Shown here piece by piece: positions 54,283 through 62,743 of a stretch of DNA of 64,000 nt (its first letter is position 1; each line of letters begins with the position of its first letter). A program made the translations under genes and the position numbers. Under the pieces are notes generated by a model that saw only the letters and a list, made by a program, of their open reading frames with translations, was not told the DNA's origin and did not search any database. The stretch comes from Mycolicibacterium komossense. GTDB lineage: Bacteria; Actinomycetota; Actinomycetes; Mycobacteriales; Mycobacteriaceae. The DNA lies in the NCBI RefSeq assembly GCF_025822605.1, contig NZ_JACKTY010000029.1:189236-253235 (forward strand), in the 5' to 3' direction.

Positions 54283-55380
54283 TCAGCCGATCAGGACGGC
54301 GTACCGCGGTTTGATCACCTCGTCGATGATCGCCAGCCGTTCCGTGAACGGCAGGAACGCCGATTTCATCGCGTTGATGGTGAACCGCTCCAGATCGCTC
54401 CAGCCGTAGCCGAACGCCTCGACCAGCCGCAGCATCTCCTGGCTCATGGTGGTGTCGCTCATCAACCGGTTGTCGGTGTTGACGGTGACCCGGAACCGCA
54501 ACCGGGCCAGCAGGTCGAAGGGGTGCTCGGCGATGCTGGCGACGGCGCCCGTCTGGACATTCGAGCTCGGGCAGAGCTCGAACGGAATCCGCTTGTCGCG
54601 CAGGATCGACGCGAGCCGGCCCAGTCGGGCCGCACCGTCCGCGTCGACTGTGATGTCATCGACGATGCGGACGCCGTGCCCGAGCCGGTCGGCACCACAG
54701 AACGCGATCGCCTCGTGGATGGACGGCAACCCGAACGCCTCGCCGGCGTGAATCGTGAAGCGGGCGTTGTTGTTCCGCATGTATTCGAACGCGTCGAGGT
54801 GACGGGTCGGGGGGTACCCGGCCTCTGCGCCCGCGATATCGAAGCCGACGACGCCCTTGTCCCGGAACCGGATGGCCAGCTCGGCGATCTCCCGTGAGCG
54901 GGCCGCATGCCGCATGGCAGTGACCAGGCAGCGCACGGTGATCGTCCGGCCCTCTGCGGCGGCGGCCTTTTCACCGTCGGCGAAGCCGGCCAGAACCGCA
55001 TCGACGACCGCGTCCAGCGACAGGCCCTGGTCGATGTGCAGCTCGGGCGCGAACCGCACCTCTCCGTAGACGACGGAGTCGGCGGCCAGGTCCTCGACAC
55101 ATTCGAAGGCCACCCGGTGCAACGCCTCCGGTGTCTGCATGACCGCGACGGTATGCGCGAACGGCTCCAAATAGCGGACCAGCGATCCGCTGTGCGCGGC
55201 CGTGCGGAACCATGTCGCCAGCTCGTCGACGTCGGTGGCGGGCAGATCGTCGTAGCCGATCTGCGCGGCGATGTCGAGGACGGTCGACGGCCGCAGACCG
55301 CCGTCGAGATGGTCGTGCAGCAGGGCCTTCGGAGCCTGCCGGATCAGTTCTATCCCCAACGGTTCGGCGTACTTGCTCAT
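54283..55380 (-). CDS. add: Adenosine deaminase
   Basis: A 365-residue zinc enzyme that deaminates adenosine to inosine. Metal and catalytic segments are [12 protein letters not shown] (HxH, about residue 22), [10 protein letters not shown] (His and catalytic Glu), RLGHGVRI and [10 protein letters not shown] with the zinc Asp. It is the last gene of the cdd-deoA-add operon; its ATG overlaps the deoA stop (ATGA). The inosine it makes is the substrate of DeoD, encoded 7 kb away. It corresponds to Rv3313c. Confidence 0.95.
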   Translation of the reverse strand: MSKYAEPLGIELIRQAPKALLHDHLDGGLRPSTVLDIAAQIGYDDLPATDVDELATWFRTAAHSGSLVRYLEPFAHTVAVMQTPEALHRVAFECVEDLAADSVVYGEVRFAPELHIDQGLSLDAVVDAVLAGFADGEKAAAAEGRTITVRCLVTAMRHAARSREIAELAIRFRDKGVVGFDIAGAEAGYPPTRHLDAFEYMRNNNARFTIHAGEAFGLPSIHEAIAFCGADRLGHGVRIVDDITVDADGAARLGRLASILRDKRIPFELCPSSNVQTGAVASIAEHPFDLLARLRFRVTVNTDNRLMSDTTMSQEMLRLVEAFGYGWSDLERFTINAMKSAFLPFTERLAIIDEVIKPRYAVLIG

Positions 55381-56693
55381 CGCTGCTCCAATCCCGTGCC
55401 TATCCGGTCGATGATCAACGGGCGCGCCGCCGGGGAGGTGTCACCCACGCTCCAGGCGCCGTCCAGTTCGGCCATCGCTGGTCCGATTCTTGCCGGGTTA
55501 TCGGTATAGAGGGTGAACAATGCCTCACCGGAGGCCACCGGCTCACCGGGACGACGGTGTATTCGCAGCCCGGCGCCGTGCTGGACCCGCTCGCCGGAGC
55601 TCGCGCGACCGGCCCCGAGCCGCCACACCGCGTGCCCCACCGCCAATGCGTCGATATCGCCCATTGTGCCGCCCGTCGGTGCAATCACCGTCTCGGAATG
55701 GGCACCGATCGGCAACGGCTGATCGAGATCACCACCCTGGGCCGCGACGAGTGCGCGGAAGCTGTCCATGGCGGTGCCGTCGCGCAGAGTCTGCGCCGGG
55801 TCTTTCCCATCGAGACCGGCCAGGTCCACCATCTCGCGAGCCAACGCGACCGTCAGCTCCACCACGTCGGCCGGACCCCCGCCGGCCAGCACCTCGAGTG
55901 ACTCGGCGACTTCTACGGCGTTACCCACGGTGCGCCCCAACGGGCAGGCCATATCGGTCAACAGCGCCCGCGTCGGGACTCCGTGTGCCGCGCCGAGCCC
56001 AACCATCGTGCGCGCCAGGTCCCATGCCTCGGCCTCACTCTTGAGGAACGCCCCGGAGCCGACCTTGACGTCGAGCACCAGCGCATCGGCGCCTTCGGCT
56101 AGCTTCTTGCTCATGATCGAGCTCGCGATCAGCGGCAGCGACTCCGTCGTCGCGGTGATATCACGCAGTGCGTAGATCTTGCGGTCGGCGGGTGCCAGCT
56201 GCCCGGCGGCGAAAATGGCGGCGCCGACCTCGCAGAGTTGTTGGCGTATCTGGTCTTTCGAGATCTCCGCGGTGAAGCCGGAAACGGATTCCAGTTTGTC
56301 CAGCGTGCCCCCGGTATGCCCGAGGCCACGCCCGGCCGCCTGCGGAATCGCCCCTCCGCACGCTGCGACCACCGGAATCAGCGGGATGGTGATCTTGTCC
56401 CCCACCCCACCGGTGGAGTGTTTGTCGACCAGCGCCAGCGGTCGGCCGGATCGCCGGAGATCGCTGAAGTCCATCTTCTCCCCCGAGGCGATCATCGCCG
56501 CTGTCCATCTGGCGATCTCGCCACGATCCATGCCACGCAGGAAGATCGCCATCAGCAGCGCCGCCATCTGCTCGTCGCCGACGCCGCCGCGGGTGTACTC
56601 GTCGATCACCCAGTCGATCGCCTCGTCCGACAACCGGCCGCCGTCGCGTTTGGTCCGGATGACCGTCGGAGCATCGAATGTGAACTGCGTCAC
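55377..56693 (-). CDS. deoA: Thymidine phosphorylase
   Basis: A 438-residue pyrimidine nucleoside phosphorylase that splits thymidine or deoxyuridine. The family signature is [15 protein letters not shown] (about residues 88-102) with the phosphate-binding Lys/Ser. [16 protein letters not shown] follows. The [12 protein letters not shown] segment and a C-terminal domain ending in LYTDN are present. GTG 56693 has a GGGGGAA ribosome-binding site just after the cdd stop. It corresponds to Rv3314c. Confidence 0.95.
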   Translation of the reverse strand: MTQFTFDAPTVIRTKRDGGRLSDEAIDWVIDEYTRGGVGDEQMAALLMAIFLRGMDRGEIARWTAAMIASGEKMDFSDLRRSGRPLALVDKHSTGGVGDKITIPLIPVVAACGGAIPQAAGRGLGHTGGTLDKLESVSGFTAEISKDQIRQQLCEVGAAIFAAGQLAPADRKIYALRDITATTESLPLIASSIMSKKLAEGADALVLDVKVGSGAFLKSEAEAWDLARTMVGLGAAHGVPTRALLTDMACPLGRTVGNAVEVAESLEVLAGGGPADVVELTVALAREMVDLAGLDGKDPAQTLRDGTAMDSFRALVAAQGGDLDQPLPIGAHSETVIAPTGGTMGDIDALAVGHAVWRLGAGRASSGERVQHGAGLRIHRRPGEPVASGEALFTLYTDNPARIGPAMAELDGAWSVGDTSPAARPLIIDRIGTGLEQR

Positions 56694-56704
56694 GACAATT
56701 CCCC

Positions 56705-57118
56705 CTAGCTCGGTAGACCGCCATAGCGGGCGATGTCGTCAGGACCGAAGGCATCGGGCAACAGTTCGGCGAGCCGCTTCGGTCCGGACGGGTGGTCGAT
56801 CAGCATGCCAGAACCGCCGTGCTCCAGCAGTACCTGACGACACCGCCCGCAGGGCATCAGCAGGGTGCCGTCGCCGTCCACGCACACCAGTGCGAGCAGC
56901 CTTCCGCCGCCGCCGGAATGTAGGTCGCAGACCACAGAACACTCCGCACAGAGACCCAGGCCATATGAGACATTCTCCACATTGCAGCCGACTACCACCC
57001 GGCCGTCGTCCACCAGGGCCGCCGCGCCAACGGGAAAGCGCGAATACGGCGCGTACGCCCGCCCGGCGACCTCAATCGCTTTGTCCCGCAGTACTTTCCA
57101 CTCGATTTGCGTGTGCAT
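56705..57118 (-). CDS. cdd: Cytidine deaminase
   Basis: A 137-residue homotetrameric-type cytidine deaminase that makes uridine. The zinc ligands and catalytic Glu are in GLCAECSVV (CAE) and MPCGRCRQV (PCxxC). The N-terminal substrate strand SRFPVGAAALVDDG and CNVENVSYG are conserved. It is the first gene of the operon, and the C-terminal part (FGPDDIARYGG) is slightly longer than the minimal family. It is divergent from sdhC across a 263-bp gap. Confidence 0.95.
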   Translation of the reverse strand: MHTQIEWKVLRDKAIEVAGRAYAPYSRFPVGAAALVDDGRVVVGCNVENVSYGLGLCAECSVVCDLHSGGGGRLLALVCVDGDGTLLMPCGRCRQVLLEHGGSGMLIDHPSGPKRLAELLPDAFGPDDIARYGGLPS

Positions 57119-57181
57119 TTACCGGTCACCAAGCCATTTCTGAATGCATTCCGAAAGCCTTACCTACTCGCCGGTACATCA

Positions 57182-57199
57182 TTAAGGTCACCCTAACTT
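57182..57199. promoter_or_regulatory. Possible DtxR/IdeR-type iron box between cdd and sdhC
   Basis: The 18-bp TTAAGGTCACCCTAACTT shows partial dyad symmetry and shares most positions with the IdeR consensus TTAGGTTAGGCTAACCTAA (about 12 of 19 when aligned). It lies 183 bp before sdhC and 64 bp before cdd, so either could be the target. The rest of the 263-bp gap contains no gene. Confidence 0.35.
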
Positions 57200-57381
57200 C
57201 CGCGCTGCGACAGCGCATTTAGCCGATATGGCAGTTCGTTCGGTGCTGCAAATGGGATTAGAGTCCACCCGACGGTTCACGGATGCACTTTTTCCCGACA
57301 AGATGGTGATATCGAGACACCGCCACGCCGGCGTTTGATCAGTGTGAACACCGGCGTCCACCGATGGCGTTGGAGGCGCTG

Positions 57382-57795
57382 ATGAGTACAGCGGCAGCAG
57401 AGCCGACTCAACAGGAGAGGCCGCGCAGGCGCACCCTGTATCGGGGCGATCCAGGGATGTGGTCATGGGTATTGCACCGCATCACCGGCGCCACGATCTT
57501 CTTCTTTCTTTTTGTCCACGTATTGGATACGGCATTGGTACGGGTCAGCCCCGAGGCCTACAACCAAGTCATCGACACCTATAAGACGCCGATCGTCGGC
57601 CTGATGGAGATCGGCCTGGTGGCCGCGGTCCTGTTCCACGCCCTCAACGGCATCCGCGTCATCCTGATCGATTTCTGGTCCGAAGGCCCGCGGCATCAAA
57701 AGAAGATGCTGCTCGGCATCGCCATCGTCTGGTTGCTGGTGATGGTGCCCGCCCTGGTCGTCCTCGGTATCCACATGGCGGAGAGGTTCCTATGA
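57382..57795 (+). CDS. sdhC: Succinate dehydrogenase cytochrome b556 subunit SdhC
   Basis: A 137-residue membrane anchor with three helices. SWVLHRITGATIFFFLFVHV contains the conserved Ser/His of the quinone and haem region. FHALNGIRVILIDF carries a second conserved His. The N-terminal 25 residues are hydrophilic and longer than in M. tuberculosis SdhC. ATG 57382 is chosen over ATG 57364 because GGAGG lies 5 nt upstream. It overlaps sdhD by 4 bp. Confidence 0.94.
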   Translation: MSTAAAEPTQQERPRRRTLYRGDPGMWSWVLHRITGATIFFFLFVHVLDTALVRVSPEAYNQVIDTYKTPIVGLMEIGLVAAVLFHALNGIRVILIDFWSEGPRHQKKMLLGIAIVWLLVMVPALVVLGIHMAERFL

Positions 57796-58259
57796 CCGCC
57801 CCCGATAGTCAGCTGGGTCGCGGCGACATCGCCCCGATCTTGGAACGCAGCCACGACCGGCCCGCCGGCTTGGACAATCCGCGGGCCCCGCGACGGGCCA
57901 AGGGTATGCCCAACTTCGAGAAGTACGCGTGGTTGTTCATGCGCTTCTCCGGGATCGTGCTCGTCTTCCTTGCGCTGGGCCATCTCTTCGTCATGCTGAT
58001 GTGGCAGAACGGCGTCTACCGGATCGACTTCAACTATGTCGCGCAGCGCTGGGCGTCACCGTTCTGGCAGACCTGGGACCTGCTGCTGTTATGGCTGGCG
58101 CAGCTGCACGGCGGCAACGGTATGCGCACGATCATCGCCGACTACACCCGCAAGGACTCGACGCGGTTCTGGCTGAACACACTGCTCGCGTTGTCGATGG
58201 TGTTCACCCTCGTGCTGGGCACCTACGTGCTGCTGACCTTCGACGCAAACATCTCGTGA
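57792..58259 (+). CDS. sdhD: Succinate dehydrogenase membrane anchor SdhD
   Basis: A 155-residue membrane subunit with a hydrophilic N-terminus (about 50 residues) and three helices: WLFMRFSGIVLVFLALGHLFVML, TWDLLLLWLAQLHGGNGM and LNTLLALSMVFTLVLGTYVLLT. The His residues in LGHLF and QLHGG are likely haem or quinone ligands. Its ATG overlaps the sdhC stop (ATGA), and sdhA follows after 20 bp. Sequence identity to SdhC is low, as usual for this family. Confidence 0.92.
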   Translation: MTAPDSQLGRGDIAPILERSHDRPAGLDNPRAPRRAKGMPNFEKYAWLFMRFSGIVLVFLALGHLFVMLMWQNGVYRIDFNYVAQRWASPFWQTWDLLLLWLAQLHGGNGMRTIIADYTRKDSTRFWLNTLLALSMVFTLVLGTYVLLTFDANIS

Positions 58260-58279
58260 TCTGAGATCTGAAGGACGAA

Positions 58280-60043
58280 ATGAGCTCAATAATTCAGGAA
58301 CACCGCTACGACGTCGTCATCATCGGCGCGGGCGGCGCTGGTATGCGCGCAGCCGTGGAAGCCGGCCCCCGGGCCCGCACCGCGGTGCTGACCAAGTTGT
58401 ATCCCACTCGTAGCCACACCGGCGCCGCTCAGGGCGGCATGTGCGCCGCGCTGGCCAACGTCGAGGACGACAACTGGGAGTGGCACACCTTCGACACCGT
58501 CAAGGGTGGCGACTACCTGGCCGACCAGGATGCCGTCGAGATCATGGCCAAAGAGGCCATCGACGCGGTGCTGGACCTGGAGAAGATGGGGATGCCGTTC
58601 AACCGCACCCCCGAGGGCCGCATCGACCAGCGCCGGTTCGGCGGCCACACCCGTGATCACGGCAAGGCCCCGGTCCGACGTGCGTGTTACGCCGCTGACC
58701 GCACCGGCCACATGATCCTGCAGACCCTGTACCAAAACTGCGTCAAGCACGACGTCGAGTTCTTCAATGAGTTCTACGCCCTGGACATCGCTCTCACCGA
58801 GACCCCCGGCGGCCCGGTCGCGACCGGAGTCATCGCCTACGAGTTGGCCACCGGCGACATCCATATCTTCCACGCCAAGTCCATTGTGTTCGCCACCGGC
58901 GGCTCGGGCCGGATGTACAAGACCACCTCCAACGCCCACACCCTGACCGGCGACGGGCTGGGCATCGTGTTCCGCAAGGGACTTCCCTTGGAGGACATGG
59001 AGTTTCACCAGTTCCACCCGACCGGCCTGGCCGGCCTGGGCATCCTGATCTCCGAAGCCGTCCGCGGCGAGGGCGGCCGGTTGCTCAACGGTGAGGGTGA
59101 ACGCTTCATGGAGCGTTACGCGCCGACCATCGTCGACCTCGCCCCGCGCGACATCGTCGCCCGGTCGATGGTGCTGGAGGTGCTCGAAGGCCGCGGCGCC
59201 GGGCCGAACAAGGATTACGTCTACATCGACGTGCGGCATCTCGGGGCCGATGTCCTCGAAGCCAAGTTGCCCGACATCACCGAATTCGCCCGCACCTACC
59301 TCGGTGTGGACCCGGTCACCGAACTCGTGCCGGTCTACCCCACCTGCCACTACGTGATGGGCGGCATCCCCACCACCATCAACGGGCAGGTACTGCGCGA
59401 CAACACCAACATCGTGCCCGGGCTGTACGCCGCCGGCGAATGCGCGTGCGTCTCGGTGCACGGCGCCAACCGGCTCGGCACCAACTCGCTGCTGGACATC
59501 AACGTGTTCGGCCGTCGCGCCGGTATCGCCGCTGCGGCGTATGCGAATTCGCACGATCATGTCGAGCTGCCGCCGGAACCGGCATCCATGGTGGTCGGCT
59601 GGGTGGGTGACATCCTCTCCGAGCACGGTAACGAGCGCGTCGCCGATATCCGCAGCACTCTGCAGCAGTCGATGGACAACAACGCCGCGGTGTTCCGCAC
59701 CGAGGAGACCCTCAAGCAGGCGCTCACCGATATCCATGCCCTCAAAGAGCGGTACGCGCGAATCACCGTCCACGACAAGGGAAAGCGCTTCAACAGCGAT
59801 CTACTGGAAGCCATCGAACTTGGGTTCCTGCTCGAGCTGGCCGAAGTGACCGTGGTCGGTGCGCTCAATCGCAAGGAGTCCCGCGGCGGCCATGCTCGCG
59901 AGGACTACCCCAACCGCGACGACACCAACTACATGCGCCACACCATGGCCTTCAAGCAGGGCAGCGACCTGCTTTCTGACATCAGGCTGGACTACAAGCC
60001 CGTCGTCCAGACCCGGTACGCGCCGATGGAACGGAAGTACTAG
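58280..60043 (+). CDS. sdhA: Succinate dehydrogenase flavoprotein subunit SdhA
   Basis: A 587-residue subunit that oxidises succinate to fumarate on covalently bound FAD. FAD fingerprint VIIGAGGAGMRAAVEAG (about residues 13-29). The flavin-linking His is in RSHTGAAQGG (about 46). Substrate residues are in HTRDHGKAPVRR and the later HGANRLGTNSLLD. The C-terminal helical domain ends at MERKY. ATG 58280 is preceded by GAAGGACGAA. It is co-transcribed with sdhCD and sdhB; order C-D-A-B is the mycobacterial Sdh2 type. Confidence 0.97.
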   Translation: MSSIIQEHRYDVVIIGAGGAGMRAAVEAGPRARTAVLTKLYPTRSHTGAAQGGMCAALANVEDDNWEWHTFDTVKGGDYLADQDAVEIMAKEAIDAVLDLEKMGMPFNRTPEGRIDQRRFGGHTRDHGKAPVRRACYAADRTGHMILQTLYQNCVKHDVEFFNEFYALDIALTETPGGPVATGVIAYELATGDIHIFHAKSIVFATGGSGRMYKTTSNAHTLTGDGLGIVFRKGLPLEDMEFHQFHPTGLAGLGILISEAVRGEGGRLLNGEGERFMERYAPTIVDLAPRDIVARSMVLEVLEGRGAGPNKDYVYIDVRHLGADVLEAKLPDITEFARTYLGVDPVTELVPVYPTCHYVMGGIPTTINGQVLRDNTNIVPGLYAAGECACVSVHGANRLGTNSLLDINVFGRRAGIAAAAYANSHDHVELPPEPASMVVGWVGDILSEHGNERVADIRSTLQQSMDNNAAVFRTEETLKQALTDIHALKERYARITVHDKGKRFNSDLLEAIELGFLLELAEVTVVGALNRKESRGGHAREDYPNRDDTNYMRHTMAFKQGSDLLSDIRLDYKPVVQTRYAPMERKY

Positions 60044-60045
60044 CG

Positions 60046-60828
60046 ATGAGTGCACCTGTCCTCGATAAGGCTGGACCAGGCGATCTGCCCCTGCCCCCCG
60101 TGCCCGAAGGCGCGACGATGGTGACGCTGAAGGTCGCCCGCTTCAATCCCGACGATCCCGACGCCGCAGGGTGGCAGAGCTTCCGGGTGCCGTGCCTGCC
60201 GACGGACCGGCTGCTGAACCTGCTGCTGTACGTAAAGGGCTACCTCGACGGCACTCTCACGTTCCGTCGGTCCTGTGCGCACGGTGTCTGCGGCTCGGAT
60301 GCGATGCGGATCAACGGCGTCAACCGGCTGGCCTGCAAGGTGCTGATGCGCGACATGCTGCCGAAGAACAACAAGCCGTTGACGATCACCATCGAGCCGA
60401 TCCGCGGCCTGCCCGTGGAGAAGGACCTCGTGGTGAACATGGAGCCGTTCTTCGACGCCTACCGCGCGGTGAAGCCGTACCTGATCACCAGCGGCAATCC
60501 GCCGACGAAAGAGCGGATCCAGAGCCAGACCGACCGGGCCCGCTACGACGACACCACCAAGTGCATTCTGTGCGCGTGCTGCACGACGAGCTGCCCGGTG
60601 TTCTGGAGCGAGGGTTCGTATTTCGGGCCCGCGGCGATCGTCAATGCGCACCGGTTCATCTTCGACAGCCGCGACGAGGCTGCCGCCGAACGCCTCGACA
60701 TCCTCAACGAGGTCGACGGTGTGTGGCGCTGCCGGACGACGTTCAACTGCACCGAGGCCTGCCCCCGCGGTATCGAGGTCACCAAAGCGATCCAAGAGGT
60801 CAAGCGCGCGTTGATGTTTGCGCGGTAG
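60046..60828 (+). CDS. sdhB: Succinate dehydrogenase iron-sulfur subunit SdhB
   Basis: A 260-residue three-cluster protein. The [2Fe-2S] site is SCAHGVCGSDAM, where one ligand is Asp instead of Cys as in some bacterial enzymes, plus a later CK. The [4Fe-4S] and [3Fe-4S] sites are in CILCACCTTSCPVFW and CRTTFNCTEACPRG. It begins 2 nt after the sdhA stop. Its stop codon is 5 bp before the inverted repeat that bounds the chimeric DUF559 locus, which may also serve as the sdh terminator. Confidence 0.97.
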   Translation: MSAPVLDKAGPGDLPLPPVPEGATMVTLKVARFNPDDPDAAGWQSFRVPCLPTDRLLNLLLYVKGYLDGTLTFRRSCAHGVCGSDAMRINGVNRLACKVLMRDMLPKNNKPLTITIEPIRGLPVEKDLVVNMEPFFDAYRAVKPYLITSGNPPTKERIQSQTDRARYDDTTKCILCACCTTSCPVFWSEGSYFGPAAIVNAHRFIFDSRDEAAAERLDILNEVDGVWRCRTTFNCTEACPRGIEVTKAIQEVKRALMFAR

Positions 60829-60833
60829 CTCTT

Positions 60834-60889
60834 CCCGCGAGCGCTCACTCTTGTACGGTTTTGCGCTGATTTTGTGTACAAGGATGAGC
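60834..60889. repeat. Quasi-palindromic inverted repeat, left copy
   Basis: It begins with CCCGCGAGCGCTCACT (60834-60849), continues CTTGTAC (60850-60856), a 19-nt T/G-rich loop, and GTACAAG (60876-60882) then GATGAGC. The first 16 nt recur exactly, inverted, at 62571-62586. The element can form a hairpin (arms GCTCACTCTTGTAC and GTACAAGGATGAGC, 12 of 14 pairs). Confidence 0.8.
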
Positions 60890-60949
60890 TTTGGTGGCCG
60901 TCCACAGGGCTGACTGGTGCGCATCTGACGTTTCTCCGACGCTCACGAC

Positions 60950-61236
60950 GTGCCTCCTGCGCTGTGTGCCGTGTTCGCCGCTCAGGGCGGGGTGGCGACG
61001 TCACCCCAGATCCTGGGATACCTGAGCCGTCGCGCGATGCAGCGACACCTACGCACCGGGCAGCTGGCTAAGGTCTGGCCGGGCATCTACAGTCTCGGCG
61101 CTGCGGACCGTGCCACCCGGCTTCGCGGGCTGGACCTGCGCTGCGGACAACCCGTCGCCGTGTGCCTCGGCACCGCGGCCGCCACCTACGGCTTCGACTC
61201 CGAGAATGTCGCTGCCCTGCACGTGCTCAACCCCCC
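60950..61236 (+). pseudogene. DUF559/AbiEi-type protein, N-terminal remnant
   Basis: The N-terminal part (about 95 residues) of a protein common in mycobacteria. It has a winged-helix AbiEi-like start (VFAAQGGVATSPQILGYLSRRAMQRHLRTG with the WPGIYSLG turn) followed by [17 protein letters not shown] and LHVLNPP. After LHVLNP the frame runs into DNA that belongs, on the other strand, to a caspase-like gene, and it stops at 61288. The matching C-terminal domain is at 62256-62528, so the central region (roughly 100 codons by comparison with intact homologues as I recall them) was lost. The GTG start at 60950 fits the family opening. The product is unlikely to work. Confidence 0.78.
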
Positions 61237-61767
61237 GAGGCTCGTGAAAACACCGGAACCGCCCCCGGGTGTTTCCATCGCATACTGAGCCGCGGTCGAG
61301 GCTGTGAGAATGGTAACGCCGTCGGAGATCTCGGCGACACGCTCGTTGAGTGCATTGGTTCCTGCCGCGCCGCCGTGGCAGCTGTCCAGAATGATCACCT
61401 TGTTCTTGGCTCTCGACGAATTCGCCAGGGACATCACCTCGGCCAGGGGAAAGCCATCGTCTCCTGACTGGCAGTCGCTCGCACATAGGTAGCCGCCCGT
61501 GTCTTCGATGTAGCCGTGCCCGGCAAAGTAGAAAAGGGCGATATCAGCGTCATCCGCGAAGAGTTCGCGGACCGACTCCTTGAGTTTCTGCCGTGTGACC
61601 GGCGCTCCAGGGCCGCTCCCGGTGAGCAGGTGCGGAGTGGGGAAGTTCAAGGTGCCATCGGCGTTGCGCTCCAGCGTGTTCTTCACCGCGTGAGCATCGT
61701 TGACGGCCCCGCTGAGGTGGCCTATGTGGTCGTAGTAGTCGATCCCAACGATCAGTGCCTTCCGCAT
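61186..61767 (-). pseudogene. Caspase-like (metacaspase-type) protease, C-terminally truncated
   Basis: A frame of 193 codons, of which about 176 (61767-61240) are a peptidase C14 caspase domain. The opening [21 protein letters not shown] is typical. The catalytic dyad is intact: His84 in FYFAGHGY and Cys130 in [21 protein letters not shown] follows. After GSGVFTS the sequence becomes the antisense of the DUF559 gene, so the natural C-terminus is missing, along with any sensor domain. It begins 6 bp after a TIR-like gene remnant, which indicates an operon. TIR-caspase pairs are known bacterial antiviral (Thoeris-type) modules; this assignment is by domain pairing. Confidence 0.78.
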
Positions 61768-61773
61768 GACGGT

Positions 61774-62027
61774 CTACAGGGAGTCGATGAAGTTGGTGAT
61801 GTTGTCGTCGCTCCACGTATACGTAGTTACTCCCGACAGGGTGGTGCGGTCGTCTTTGTAGGCCCAGATGCCACGAATTGGCTTGCCCTCATCTTTGGCG
61901 CAGTCGATCTCCCATTATCGATGAACTCGAACGGCGCACGGGGGTGCAGCGACTCTCCTTTCAGGAAATCTCGTTGCCGCTCGTCCTCGATCGCGAAAGC
62001 GATGAAAATGACCTTGGTGTCTGCCAC
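61774..62027 (-). pseudogene. TIR-like domain protein with internal deletion and frameshift
   Basis: The N-terminal fragment (37 codons from GTG 62027, with GAGGAG upstream) begins ADTKVIFIAFAIEDERQR, a TIR-like (DUF1863/ThsB-type) first strand and helix. After FEFID at 61917 the frame is lost. Two bases on, from 61914, a different frame reads WEIDCAKDEGKPIRGIWAYK to a stop at 61774, which is the expected C-terminal half with the conserved WE motif. By comparison with intact proteins as I recall them, about 40 residues are missing between the two. The gene is therefore dead unless the reading is a sequencing error. It is 6 bp upstream of the caspase-like gene. Confidence 0.72.
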
Positions 62028-62255
62028 GGTGCTCCTCGTTGAGTGTGACCGTCCCCGGCCGCGATGGCCCCGAACCCTTCGATAAGAACCTACCGGGGAC
62101 CACCGACAACCAGACTCTGTCGATCTCGCAATTGGCGGCCCGCGTTGGCGACGCCATCACCGGGTCGGGCCAAACCAAAACCTACTGGCCGGGCCATCGG
62201 ATCGTTCCCCCTCGCATCGACGACATAGGCATTCGACACCTTTTGATATCTCGCA
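62028..62255. other. Unassigned DNA between the TIR remnant and the DUF559 C-terminus
   Basis: About 228 bp that probably carried the promoter of the TIR-caspase pair. A plus-strand frame from TTG 62039 encodes about 75 residues (SVTVPGRDGPEPF, then SISQLAARVGDAI) before running into DUF559 DNA. It could be a fragment of a divergent gene, but I recognise no family. The right breakpoint against the DUF559 sequence lies near 62256. Confidence 0.4.
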
Positions 62256-62528
62256 TTGCCAGCACTGCCGGAGCCGCTACTGCAGCATGAAGTCATCGAC
62301 CACGACGGCCGGCTGTGGCGACTCGACTTCGCCTGGCTGGACAAGATGGTGGCCGTCGAATATGACGGATTCGATTGGCATAGTTCACCTGATCATCTTC
62401 GTCGGGATCGGCAGAAGCGGGCAGCGCTGCAGGAGCTCGGCTGGCAGACCGTCTACGTGGTGTCTGACGATGCCCGCCGACAGCACGTGGAAATGGTCCG
62501 CCGGATAGCTCGACTGCTCTCCGCCTGA
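62256..62528 (+). pseudogene. DUF559 (Vsr-like) endonuclease domain, C-terminal remnant
   Basis: A 90-codon frame holding the nuclease-fold domain that normally ends the protein whose beginning is at 60950. RLWRLDFAWLDKMVAVEYDG carries the Asp and the Glu-x-Asp of a PD-(D/E)xK-like site. FDWHSS and RRDRQKRAALQELGW follow, as in DUF559/Vsr proteins. There is no natural start codon in this piece; TTG 62256 is only the first possible one, and no ribosome-binding site is seen. It might be expressed as an isolated domain but is best read as the second half of a disrupted gene. Confidence 0.75.
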
Positions 62529-62586
62529 GCGATCACCCTTGTACGGTTTCGGGCCGGCTTTTTGTACGACAGTGAGCGCTCGCGGG
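62529..62586. repeat. Quasi-palindromic inverted repeat, right copy
   Basis: It begins directly after the DUF559 stop codon. CTTGTAC (62538-62544), a loop, GTACGAC (62564-62570) and AGTGAGCGCTCGCGGG (62571-62586). The last 16 nt are the exact reverse complement of 60834-60849. With the left copy it brackets a 1753-bp unit. Confidence 0.8.
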
Positions 62587-62743
62587 GAACACTCTCCGCC
62601 GAGCCCACCACTGCCAAATGGCAGCTATACAACGAAATCCATTGCTGTGGGGTGGCTGTGAAGACTGATTTAGTTGATAACGCGCAAAAACTCCACTCAA
62701 ACCGTATTCTGCCAACGCTAGGACCAGGCGTGAAGGAGAGTCG

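Noticed and set aside
58286..59773. Minus-strand frame of 495 codons opposite sdhA
   Set aside because: An antisense shadow of a highly conserved gene.
62039..62290. Plus-strand frame of 83 codons divergent from the TIR remnant
   Set aside because: It crosses the breakpoint into DUF559 DNA and matches no family that I recognise, so it is described only as unassigned DNA.
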